Shown here in pieces: positions 23,028-31,888 of a stretch of DNA of 31,888 nt. This DNA comes from Conidiobolus incongruus B7586 (taxonomy: Eukaryota; Entomophthoromycota; Entomophthoromycetes; Entomophthorales; Conidiobolaceae), in NCBI GenBank assembly GCA_000697335.1, contig JNEM01013075.1:1-31888 (forward strand), given 5' to 3'. A program made the translations under genes and the position numbers. The notes beneath the pieces were generated by a model. That model had not been told where the DNA came from. It saw only the letters and a list, made by a program, of their open reading frames with translations, and ran no database searches. Position 1 is the stretch's first letter. Every line of letters starts with the position of its first letter.

Positions 23028-23171
23028 TTAGAAAAAACCTCCTCTTCTATCTTTATCACTTTTGGGTTTAAATAGTTGGTTCAATAAAGGATATGGGGTT
23101 TGGTTAAAGTCTAGCAATGAGGATAAAGAGAACAAAGAGTAACCTTTAATTATAGGCTGACAAAGCCAACT
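23028..23171 (-). other. Coding-like island open on both strands
   Basis: A balanced, non-repetitive patch lies in AT-rich DNA. The minus strand has a 47-residue frame ending at TAA 23030-23028 with a C-terminus like KPKSDKDRRGGFF; just upstream is TTTTAAG, which could be an acceptor, and a TATA-like TTTATATAAA lies at about 23281-23290. The plus strand has a 36-residue frame from a TTTAG acceptor (23031) to TAA 23140-23142, ending NEDKENKE. Neither has a supported first exon with matching phase, and I recognise neither. It may be a last exon of a small gene, a relic, or an RNA gene. The strand is a guess. Confidence 0.3.
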
Positions 23172-24179
23172 TAAAATAGAAATAATATTGATTTAACTAT
23201 TAAACTGAGATGGAAGGTTAATTTTGAAATCCAACACTTTAAATCTTTCATTGTATTCTATAGAATGAAAAAGAACCCTGTTTATATAAATGAATAGAAT
23301 CCATTATTGATATAATTATATATAATGAATATGTTTAATATCCATATATAATCGTCCTTTTAGATTTTGAATTTTTAAATTTGAATATCAACAATATTAA
23401 TCATGTTTTAAAGAAATATCCAATTGAATGCAAAAGCCTGTTCCAGTAAATATTTTACCTCTGAAGTTACATGATCCAGTTAGTTTATTAACTGATTTTG
23501 ATTTATATTACTGAGAGATATTGATTCAAATTTAAAGACTATTGAAGAAATTATTATTAATATTTCTAATTATATTGACCTTATCATCCATTATTAAAAT
23601 TTAATTAAATAAAAATTAAAATTATTTTTGATAAAGCTATGAAACATCACAAAATTAATAAATTTAATTTATTAAAGCACATAAAATATTATAATATCAA
23701 ACAATTATATTAATATAAATTCAAATTAATGCAAATGAACAAGGCATTTGAGATTTAATATTTTACTATGATAGAATAGGAATATTTGTCAGATTCAGTT
23801 TCTCTTTCATTAATATGTAATTTTGAATTTTAAATTTTTACTATTTAATATCAAATACTTGATTTGGTATGTAACTATATATCCTCTAGATTTTGATAAT
23901 TTTAAATATTATACTTTCGCTTTATTAAAAGAATCTATAATTACATTTTTGTTAAAAAATTATTATTTAATTATAATTTATCTCGAACTTAAAATTTAAT
24001 AGAGAATTATAAATTGTTAATTATTATTAAACAAAAAATATAATTATTAATGCTAATATCAAATTTAATAAGAAATGATGAATATAATTAAATTTAAAAA
24101 ATAATAGAAATAATATTAAAAAGAACTAAATCGAACTTTCTAGTGATTTTAACTTAATTAATCTTTTCATATCAAAATA

Positions 24180-24202
24180 TATTTATTTATTTATTTATTT
24201 AT
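24180..24202. repeat. TTTA tetranucleotide microsatellite
   Basis: Five tandem TTTA units form a simple repeat about 230 bases from the end of the decayed Zn2Cys6 gene. Confidence 0.85.
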
Positions 24203-24430
24203 CTCTAATAATTCAATTATCATTAAAAATATCTTAAAATTAATAAAAAAATTCTTTAAAATCATATATCATTTTCTATATTTGATAATTTTATTAAAAA
24301 AATAATAAAACTATTAACTAATGATATATATCCTAATTTACATGATAACTTATCAATAATTTATAAACCATAGATAACATTTATAGGAGTATTATACAAT
24401 AAATTCACAAATCTCAAGAAAAAAAATATA

Positions 24431-26158
24431 ATTAATTTGAATTTTAAAATAGTTTTATATAAAATCTACTGCACTTAAAATATCTTTTGAGAATTGATAC
24501 TTATGGCTACATATCTGAGCAAACTTTATATTTAGATTAAATTAATTACCTTGGTTTGAATTTGAGGGTATTTCTTAAGTAAAATCATTGATTTAATGCA
24601 AAGTAATGAGATACCTGATAGATAATGGTAAAGCATTGCTATACACCCCTCGGGATGGAGAGCTGTAATGTTTGTATATGGTCGAAACTATATGAGTCGC
24701 TTTCATCATTCTCTGATTGATTTTACCAGTATTGGGATCAACAGTTGTAGGAAATGGAGCATACAATACCATAACCAAATTATAGTAAAAAGAAAGAAAG
24801 TCTACATTGCTTTTCTTATGATATTTAAAGATGTTTCATCTGAATATTCTTCTGTTAGGTGTAAATATCTGATTAGGGTTTAATTGGTGTTATACTTCAT
24901 TAGATCATTAAAAAACCGAATTTTCAATTTGAAATCTTATGACTCGAAATGAATAAGCTTTTCAAGATAATCAATGAAAGAACAACAATATGCGTTGTTA
25001 ACGTCCAGTAGTTACTATATAATATTTTATTCAATCATATATCCCATATCTGCTAACTCATGAAAGTCGTTGGAAGTAGGATTGATTTGATACATTGAAT
25101 TAGTAATGACAATAATATTATGTTTCATAAGAAAAAAAATAGTGTTGTAAATATAGAATATTAGAAAGATGAGAGTATTAAGATATTGTTATATTTCTAA
25201 TATAGTTTCTTTGGTGTAGAATATCTTCGCTTATATTTGGTATTTGTATATGTGTTCCCGATGTTATAGCAATTAAAAAAGCTCAATTGAAATAAGATTC
25301 TGATAGCATTATAATCTTTGAAATAAAATCGAATAACTTTAAACACAGGCCTTAACAATTGCTAAAAGATATTTTAAATACCCTCTTTTAACTTGAATCA
25401 GAGATAAATGTTTAATATACTTCCTAAGCTCAGGAAGATGTTCATAGTGAGTTGTCTAACTCAAATACATTATTACCCTGATTAAAACTGGAGAAATAAT
25501 ATCGATATTAGCAAAGAACTTTCTTTTTGAGACATAAATTACAATGGAGTAAAAGTTGCTCAAATAGTTATTAATAGTTCTTTCCTTAAATTCTGGATCA
25601 AATACCTCTTGGATCAAATCTTGATTTAAATGAGGCGTGTTTTTGATTAATCCTCTTAAACTACCTAGTTGCAACTTACCTACAGACCAATCAATTTCCG
25701 CAATAATATACTGATCAAACATAATAATTTGCTCGTTGATCACTAGAATAAGAGGCGTTTAAAACCTCAGGGATCGTTTCAGGTCAATTCGATGGTAGAC
25801 CTTTAGGTTAAGTTTGTGAAGAAGCTGTAAGCAGAGTAGAAATCGGTTCAAGTATATTTATCTATGTTATGGCTGATATCAAAGCCAGAGGTGTGAGCTT
25901 TAAGGAGCAAAGTTTATAGCCTTTGTAACCCTATTGATGTACTGTTAACCTTGAAGTTTATGTTAATCTAACCAAAGCCTAGACTAGTTGGGTCGTTTTG
26001 GCGTTTGTAAGAATTCTTAGAAGTACAATAGATACTTTTTCTGGTATAACATTCACGGTGCAGCAGTTCTCTCTCACATCTGACCCACTTTCCCTACAAC
26101 TATTGCAAGCTGCCGAACTTTCTTATTTATTATTTTCACTCTTATCTGTTGTTAACAT
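24431..26158 (-). pseudogene. Dead tandem copy of the Zn2Cys6 transcription factor
   Basis: Translation in pieces matches the intact gene at 27027-28772 from end to end and in order. The start is MLTTDKSE followed by CNSCR, the first half of the zinc cluster; the second half is in another frame and has lost cysteines. Then come KAHTSGFD (about 25890), a 95-residue open block (25743-25456) with EIDW, YVSKRKF and ISPVL, PELRKYIKHL (about 25420), QIPNISEDI (about 25235), YQINPTSND (about 25090), FPTTVDPNTG (about 24750), KKYPQIQTK (about 24560) and a terminal NYFKIQ. In the 95-residue block a little over half the residues are identical to the live copy, counted by eye. The length, 1728 bp, is close to the 1746 bp of the parent. 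Several in-frame stops and frame changes are spread along it, including TAG soon after the 95-residue block. The breaks lie in all parts of the gene, so it cannot encode a working regulator. Confidence 0.9.
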
Positions 26159-27026
26159 CTTTTCTTTATTTTTACTATATTATCTTATAAATTAATATTA
26201 AAACTAAAAGTATTAATTTTTAATTAGGTTCCAACAATTAAAATTTTACATTAATAAGAATTGCTAAATAAAGTAAATTGCATTACTATTATTGACTAAA
26301 TTTAAATTAATTAGTAATAATTAAGAAGAAAAATTTTTATATGAAAAAGAAATGTTTCTAAATGTTAAAATCCATAATGTTACATAATTATTATAAAAAA
26401 TCAAGTTTGACAATGATCTATTAATATTACCATGGAATCGAAGAAATGGGAAATTTTTTAATTTCCGATTTTTCAAACATATTATTAGTTTCAAATAAGC
26501 AAATATATACAAAACAAATAGGAAAATAAATAGTTTTGAATTATATATATATTAATTTTATATTATATATTTATTTTTACTTTGTATATATTAAAATGTT
26601 TATTTTTTTTCAATTGCAAAAAATTCCCATTATTTAAATTACAAAGTAATAGATAGTTATTTTCCTTTATCATTAAATTGTATTAATCAATATTTTAAGA
26701 GAGATTAAAAAATTTATTATTATTATTAAAAATATGGCTGCTTTTGATTTATTTTGTATTTACTAAATGTTAAAGTTTAATACTTGTAATTTTTTTATTC
26801 AAATTTTAGCAGAATAGATTTTTCATTGTAAGTATATTTTATCATAACCTGTAAAATTAATTGTGACATAATTTCCTTTAAAAAAATAATTGACAGGTAT
26901 CATTTTAGAACTAATTATAAAATTAGTCTGAAGATATTGATATATCAAATATATTACCCTAAAGAACTTTAATAAAACATTTAATATAAGATTTTTAAAA
27001 AATTATGATAATTACTTATAATTTAT
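26159..27026. other. AT-rich spacer between the two Zn2Cys6 copies
   Basis: This is the upstream flank of the dead copy and the downstream flank of the live one. Just before the dead copy's ATG, the minus strand reads GTAAAAATAAAG, resembling GTAAATAAAG before the live gene's ATG, so the duplication probably included some upstream DNA. Nothing else is visible. Confidence 0.5.
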
Positions 27027-28772
27027 TTATACTTTAATTTTAAAATAATTCATCATCGATTGAACTACTGTTAGAGTATCTTGCGATAAATGATACTTAT
27101 GTTTATACAAAGTGAATAAATCATAAGTTTGCTTGAATTTAATTTTTAATTTTTCTTGAATTTTGGGATATTGATGTAAACTAATTATCGTTTTAATATA
27201 AAACAGCGAAATTCCGGATAGGTAATGATAAAACATTGAGATACACCCCTCTGGTTCCATTGATGTAATGTTGTACATCGCTGTAGCTGCGTGAATGGCT
27301 CTCATTGTACCTTCATTGAGATTACCAGTATTCGGATCAACTGTTGGAGGAAATTGGGCATACAAAATTATTTGCAGTTGGCAATACATTGCAAAGAACA
27401 CCCACACTTGTTTAGCAATAATGTTGAGCTCTTCTTCAAATTTATACTGTTTGGACAAATTAATAAATAAGATAAGGGTTTGTACCATACAATAGTTGTA
27501 CAACTCGTTGAAGAATTGAATTTTGTTAAGTATTTCAGGAGATTTAAAATCGATAGATTTTTTAGATATCATTAATGAATATACAACAAAGTGAGTTGTT
27601 GCTGGCATCCAGTACCGATTGTAGGCATATCGACACGTGGATACACATCTGGCATATAGTGTCTCAAAAGGATCTTTAGAAAAAGGATTCACCTGATAAT
27701 AAGGATCTATTATTGTTACGTATGGTGCAATAAACATAAAAAATGGCTGTTTGGTTAACGTATTAGCTAGATGAGAGTCGTGAGATATTGACTGATCCCG
27801 TATACAGTGCCTTTCTGCCTGCACATCTAGATTTATATTGGGCATATCTAAATGAATGCCTAGAGCAGATGCCATTAAGCACGCTAGATTGAAATAAGGT
27901 ACAGACTGCTTTGCTTGTCCTTGGAACAGCATTGAGTAGCTGAATATGAAGAAAGCTTGACAGTTGCTAATCGAAATTTTATACCTATTTTTCTTCAATT
28001 GAATCATTGCAGAATGTTTGAGATATTTGCGCAACTCTGGATGTTGCCTGGGGCAACTAGTGTAACCAACATACATTATTACACTCATTAACACTGGCGA
28101 AATAAAATCCATATTGACATAAAAATTACGCTTTGATACATATGCAACCAAGGAGTGAAAATTTCTAAAGTAGCTATCAATGACCTTTTGTTTAAAATTA
28201 GGTTGAAATAGCTCCTGGATCCAGTCTTGATTAATATGGAGGGTCATCTTGGTTACCCCACCAAAGATACCCAGTTGTACTTTATCTACAAACCAATCAA
28301 TCTCTGGGACGATATGCTTATCAATTTGAATAATCTGCATAGTGAGCATTAAAATAAGATGTGTTTCAAGCTTATGAGACTGTTTCAACGGAATAGGGTG
28401 GCTCAGCGTTTGAGTTGTATCAGTAACAGGTGGTTGGGAAGGTTGAGGGATGGGTTCGAAAATAAATATATCAAAATGATTGTTGGAGTCAAAGCTAGAG
28501 GTATGTACTTTCAATGAGACAGTTTGAAGATTTTGTAGCTGGATGTGTTTGTTAGTATTTTTAAAGTTTAATTTGTTTTGAGCAGAAGAATAAGTGGTGG
28601 GCTCGTTCTTTCGTTTATGAGAGTTTTTAGGATAGCTACATTGTATTTCCCTCTTAATGCATCCTTCACAACTCGGTAGCTCTCTTCCACATCGTATTCG
28701 CTTCTTCCTGCAGCTATAGCAAGATATTGTGCTTTCCTTTTTATCGCTTTTCGCTTTGACATCCACTGTCAT
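27027..28772 (-). CDS. Zn2Cys6 fungal-type transcription factor
   Basis: An intact single exon of 581 aa; TAA lies in frame 9 nt upstream of the ATG. The zinc cluster at residues 18-45 has six cysteines spaced CX2CX6CX6CX2CX6C (CYSCRKKRIRC, then CEGCIKREIQC), followed by a basic HKRKNE stretch. After a low-complexity linker comes a fungal-type middle homology region from about residue 150, with YVSKRNFYVNMDFISPVLMS, a helix around SNCQAFFIFSYSMLFQGQAK, and FNLACLMASALGIHLDMPNI (about 292-311). Later helices include FPPTVDPNTG (about 474-483). Such proteins are nuclear activators that bind paired CGG triplets; no target can be read from the sequence. There is no enzyme or transporter neighbour to suggest a pathway. 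The only related neighbour is its dead tandem copy 868 bases downstream. The style, with short linkers and many Tyr, Phe and Asn, fits expanded families of early-diverging fungi. Confidence 0.93.
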   Translation of the reverse strand: MTVDVKAKSDKKESTISCYSCRKKRIRCGRELPSCEGCIKREIQCSYPKNSHKRKNEPTTYSSAQNKLNFKNTNKHIQLQNLQTVSLKVHTSSFDSNNHFDIFIFEPIPQPSQPPVTDTTQTLSHPIPLKQSHKLETHLILMLTMQIIQIDKHIVPEIDWFVDKVQLGIFGGVTKMTLHINQDWIQELFQPNFKQKVIDSYFRNFHSLVAYVSKRNFYVNMDFISPVLMSVIMYVGYTSCPRQHPELRKYLKHSAMIQLKKNRYKISISNCQAFFIFSYSMLFQGQAKQSVPYFNLACLMASALGIHLDMPNINLDVQAERHCIRDQSISHDSHLANTLTKQPFFMFIAPYVTIIDPYYQVNPFSKDPFETLYARCVSTCRYAYNRYWMPATTHFVVYSLMISKKSIDFKSPEILNKIQFFNELYNYCMVQTLILFINLSKQYKFEEELNIIAKQVWVFFAMYCQLQIILYAQFPPTVDPNTGNLNEGTMRAIHAATAMYNITSMEPEGCISMFYHYLSGISLFYIKTIISLHQYPKIQEKLKIKFKQTYDLFTLYKHKYHLSQDTLTVVQSMMNYFKIKV

Positions 28773-28889
28773 CTTTATTTACAACTATGAACACCGACAA
28801 TCAATTCAAAAAAAGTACCAATGAAAACAAGAGTGTTAAATTCAAACTTACTTTTAAAAATATAAATCACATGAAATAAATTACATTTG

Positions 28890-28894
28890 ATTGG
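28890..28894 (-). promoter_or_regulatory. CCAAT box upstream of Zn2Cys6 gene
   Basis: CCAATCA on the minus strand lies about 120 bases before the start codon. An AT-rich TTTATATTTTTAAAAG about 35 bases further along could serve as a TATA element. Both are seen by eye and are untested. Confidence 0.4.
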
Positions 28895-30140
28895 ACGCTT
28901 GAAATATCATTAAAATTACATTTTAGTTTTGAAAATTCAGAACAATATTTTTACATTAGAGTTATCAATAATTGAATTCTATATTTGTAACAAACAAATA
29001 TATGCAATCAAATGTTTTAAACAAATCTAATTATCTAATGATTGATTACTTTCGGAAGAAATATTGCATTATACAGGGTATAATAAGTCAAACAATTTAT
29101 ATGGTTCAATGCATTCTATAATCCGACATTATCTAATTAATTATCGGTATATGTGGAAGTTAATGTTCAAAAATAAATGAAAGAACCCACATTTTCAAGC
29201 CTTTCACACATTGCAATCTTTAATTTTTTTGAAATTGATTGCATAATTGGAAATTTAACAAAATGTGGTGCACCTCGTATTACATTGGTAATTCTCAATG
29301 AAATACTAATTGTTTTCTTTGCATAATTTTAAATTCGGATTTAAAATAAATATTTCAAATACAGTATGTATAATTATAGAATTTTAAATTTCTTCTCATT
29401 CAGTGTATTAGATAAATGTATAGTTATTGTTCCTTGATAGTAAAGTTTAAATGCTTTTATTTTTTTAGTTAGGAAAAATTAAATGATTTTCACATAGTCT
29501 ATTACCAAACAAGAAACAAAATTTGCAACTATAAAAATTTATTGAAAAGTGATTATTAATTCTATCATTAATGTAATTAGAATAAAAGATTAACCTCACA
29601 AAATTGAAAACATTTTTAAAATTATTTGAATTTTTTAGATACTATATAATTCTAATCCTTTTTATTATAACACTAAATCTATATTTATTTCTTTAATGTT
29701 CCTGTAGTATTCTATAGTTGGTTATAATAGTCAAATATTGTTGAATTGTTAATTTTAAACTCCGGTAATAAGGATAATAATAATGTATCGCATCAATAAT
29801 TTAAAGTATTCGATTAATTTTGATTAATTTAACAATATTTTTATTTATTATCAACTAATTTTTTCATTCAAAGGTTAGAGATAATTCAGATATTAGATTG
29901 TTAAATCATATAATGATCAGGTATAACAACTTGGATCAATCATATATTTTCCATTTAACACTGTATTTACATTCCATTTCAATAGTTTAAATTATATGTT
30001 AACATTGATAATTATATCTAGCATTTTAAAATTGTTATACATAAATAATACTTTAAAAACTATTTGTTCAAATAGTTACAATATTATATGAAATTGCAAT
30101 ATTTGAGAAAAAACATATTCTTTAAATTTAAAGTAAAACT

Positions 30141-30215
30141 ATTCCCCCCCGCCGAATCGGATGTTACCCAAAATTTTTTTTCATCTACCCAAAGAGTGAA
30201 ATTAAGCGAGGTTTC
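30141..30215. other. C-tract island with repeated TACCCAAA motif
   Basis: Seven C residues (30144-30150) are followed by GCCGAATCGGATG. Two imperfect copies of a TACCCAAA motif follow within 40 bases (about 30164-30172 and 30186-30193), separated by a T-run. One plus-strand frame is open to TAA near 30217. The composition is sharply different from the flanks. It may be the end of an old mobile element or an exon relic; I do not recognise it. Confidence 0.25.
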
Positions 30216-31888
30216 TTAATTTTTCATTAGAAATTCCTAAGAATTTACATTATAACTGGCGCAAATGGCTATTAATTATGAATACACAAAATAGCTAGTA
30301 GAATATGATTATATATCAATTAATATCTGGAATTTTAATTTGTCATTTTATCACTATTTAAATTATTTTATCATTTAATAAATAATCTGAAATAAACAGC
30401 TTTTTATTTTTCACAGATGACTAATTGATTTCATTCTGGATTCATCTACTCTAGAAAAATTACCATACCACTCCTTTTATCTAGTCATAATTATATAATT
30501 CCATTTAACACATTCTTTCTACTATATTTCGTATTATGTAAACTTTAATATTAATTGAATAAATAAATGGAAGAATTATACTAATAAATTTTAAGATTCC
30601 TATTTAATTATGATATAATAAATTACTTGTAATAATGAATATGACCATATCCCAAGTTATTAGAATTTTTCAATATTACGAATATCGTCAAAATTAAATG
30701 TAAATTTCATATAAAATGATAATAATATTTCACAATTAATTATTCCTAATGTTCAATAACTAATTTTGCATAGTTCAATAGATTATGTATTATAAGATGG
30801 TTAATCATTTTTTAAGATTACCTCATTAACCAGTTATTGTATTAATTGTAATAACCACATAGACGCCATGATAATTGCATTATATTTTTAATTGATGTTT
30901 CATTACATATTCCGATTGGGTGAATACCTTAATATTACCTAGCATCATATCTATTAACTTTGTTTAATACTTGATCACTATTTATATTAATTTTTAGCAT
31001 TTATGTATTTTTGTATTTTCTTAAAATCGCTGATTTTACTATATTGCAAAATAAGGAATTGCTCAGTGGCTGAGAAATATAATTGAATCGAGGTGTATTA
31101 TAAAGAAAATTCAAGATAATGAAATAGATTATATTTAATATTATTAACTGAATACTAACTTTATAAAAGTATCTTATACTTTGCTGTTATTTTTTACTTA
31201 ACAACTTTTAATTTTAGATTTCTTTAAGTGTCAGATAAATATCCGAATTTCAAAATTGTTCAAAATAATATGTTAGATCTGATAATTATAGAACTTTCTA
31301 TGAATACGAAGGGTGATCGATTTTCTATTTTCTATTTTTATCATACCTTAAATAACTTATCTGCCTGAATTGTGATGATTTGTATATAAAAAACTATGCA
31401 AGAAAAATGCTAATAATTATGTTATTCATTTAATGAAAAATTGTATAATATTTAACCAAAATAATTTGATAACTATTTTAGTACAAACCTTGATATCAAA
31501 ATTGATTGAAATTTTTTTTGGATAACAGTGAAAAAGTTATTAAATCTAAGTTATATTACTGTGAGTATTTCTATATCAATATTTATTGAATTGATTATTT
31601 TTATTATCTTTTAATCATTTTTTCTGTATATAAATCATTGAAAATCAGATTAATATATATTTATTTCAATTAAACCATTTATTGGTAGAAAAAAGTAGTT
31701 CTATTTAAAACTAAATTGAAAAATTTCTTAATATTTAATATAATATAATATATTTTTCATATTTTTTATTTGAAATAATCAAAATAATTTAAAGAGATAA
31801 ATTAAGGTTTTTATGTTATTAAGTATTACTTAATAAATCAAAAAACCAGTCAATATATAATACTAAAATATTAAATATATAATATACT

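Larger units (their letters stand above)
18000..24430. other. AT-rich gene desert
   Basis: More than 6 kb carries no gene that I can support. The first 100 bases are presumably the CSN2 promoter. The rest is nearly all A and T, with short frames only. Exceptions are the microsatellites listed separately, a small balanced patch near 19075-19110 with a 22-codon frame that looks accidental, and the coding-like island at 23028-23171. Confidence 0.55.
28773..31888. other. AT-rich gene-free region at window end
   Basis: Beyond the Zn2Cys6 promoter (to about 28900) I find no gene. Frames are short on both strands and the composition is that of background. The only exception is the short C-tract island at 30141-30215. 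Confidence 0.55.

Noticed and set aside
13260-23160. Similarity between the 13.3 kb and 23.1 kb islands (AACCAA and CCCC-TAT-like stretches)
   Set aside because: The matches are short, need gaps and do not extend; they do not establish a shared element.
26321-26512. 63-codon frame upstream of the dead Zn2Cys6 copy
   Set aside because: Rich in Phe, Asn and Leu with no relation to either copy; it looks like random AT-rich sequence.
1-31888. Mobile or virus-like elements and CRISPR arrays
   Set aside because: No transposase, reverse transcriptase, capsid-like or integrase motifs, no terminal repeats and no regularly spaced repeats were found on either strand.

Overview
The window looks like nuclear DNA of an early-diverging, very AT-rich fungus. 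Fungal markers are a velvet-family regulator, a Zn2Cys6 transcription factor, an IML2/TTC39-type protein and COP9 signalosome subunit 2. Introns are short (50-82 nt), GT-AG and AT-rich. The base composition and the style of the Zn2Cys6 protein suggest a zygomycete-grade lineage such as Conidiobolus and its relatives, but that placement is an inference.

Layout. 1-2.8 kb: gene-free AT-rich DNA with one small GC-richer island. 2.8-4.2 kb (+): promoter, an overlapping upstream ORF and a two-exon velvet gene. 6.2-7.9 kb (-): a decayed copy of the mitochondrial Glu-tRNA(Gln) amidotransferase subunit A gene (HER2/GatA type). 8.6-10.1 kb (-): a GATA zinc-finger gene that I could assemble into six exons, 390 aa, with an N-terminal half I do not recognise. 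13.2-13.6 kb: a GC-richer, promoter-like island. 14.5-16.4 kb (+): an intact IML2/TTC39 gene, convergent with a three-exon CSN2 gene at 16.5-18.0 kb (-). 18.0-24.4 kb: a gene desert holding one coding-like island near 23.1 kb. 24.4-26.2 kb (-): a dead tandem copy of the intact Zn2Cys6 regulator at 27.0-28.8 kb (-). 28.8-31.9 kb: AT-rich DNA with a short C-tract island.

Four of the five intact genes are regulators or signalling components: velvet, GATA, Zn2Cys6 and CSN2. In other fungi, velvet proteins and the COP9 signalosome both act in development and light response. The genes here have separate promoters and mixed strands, so nothing shows that they work as a unit. I found no CRISPR array, rRNA, convincing tRNA, virus-like element or intact transposon. 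No clearly new system stands out. The best leads are the GATA protein's N-terminal half, the two decayed genes, the velvet upstream ORF and the 13.2-13.6 kb island.
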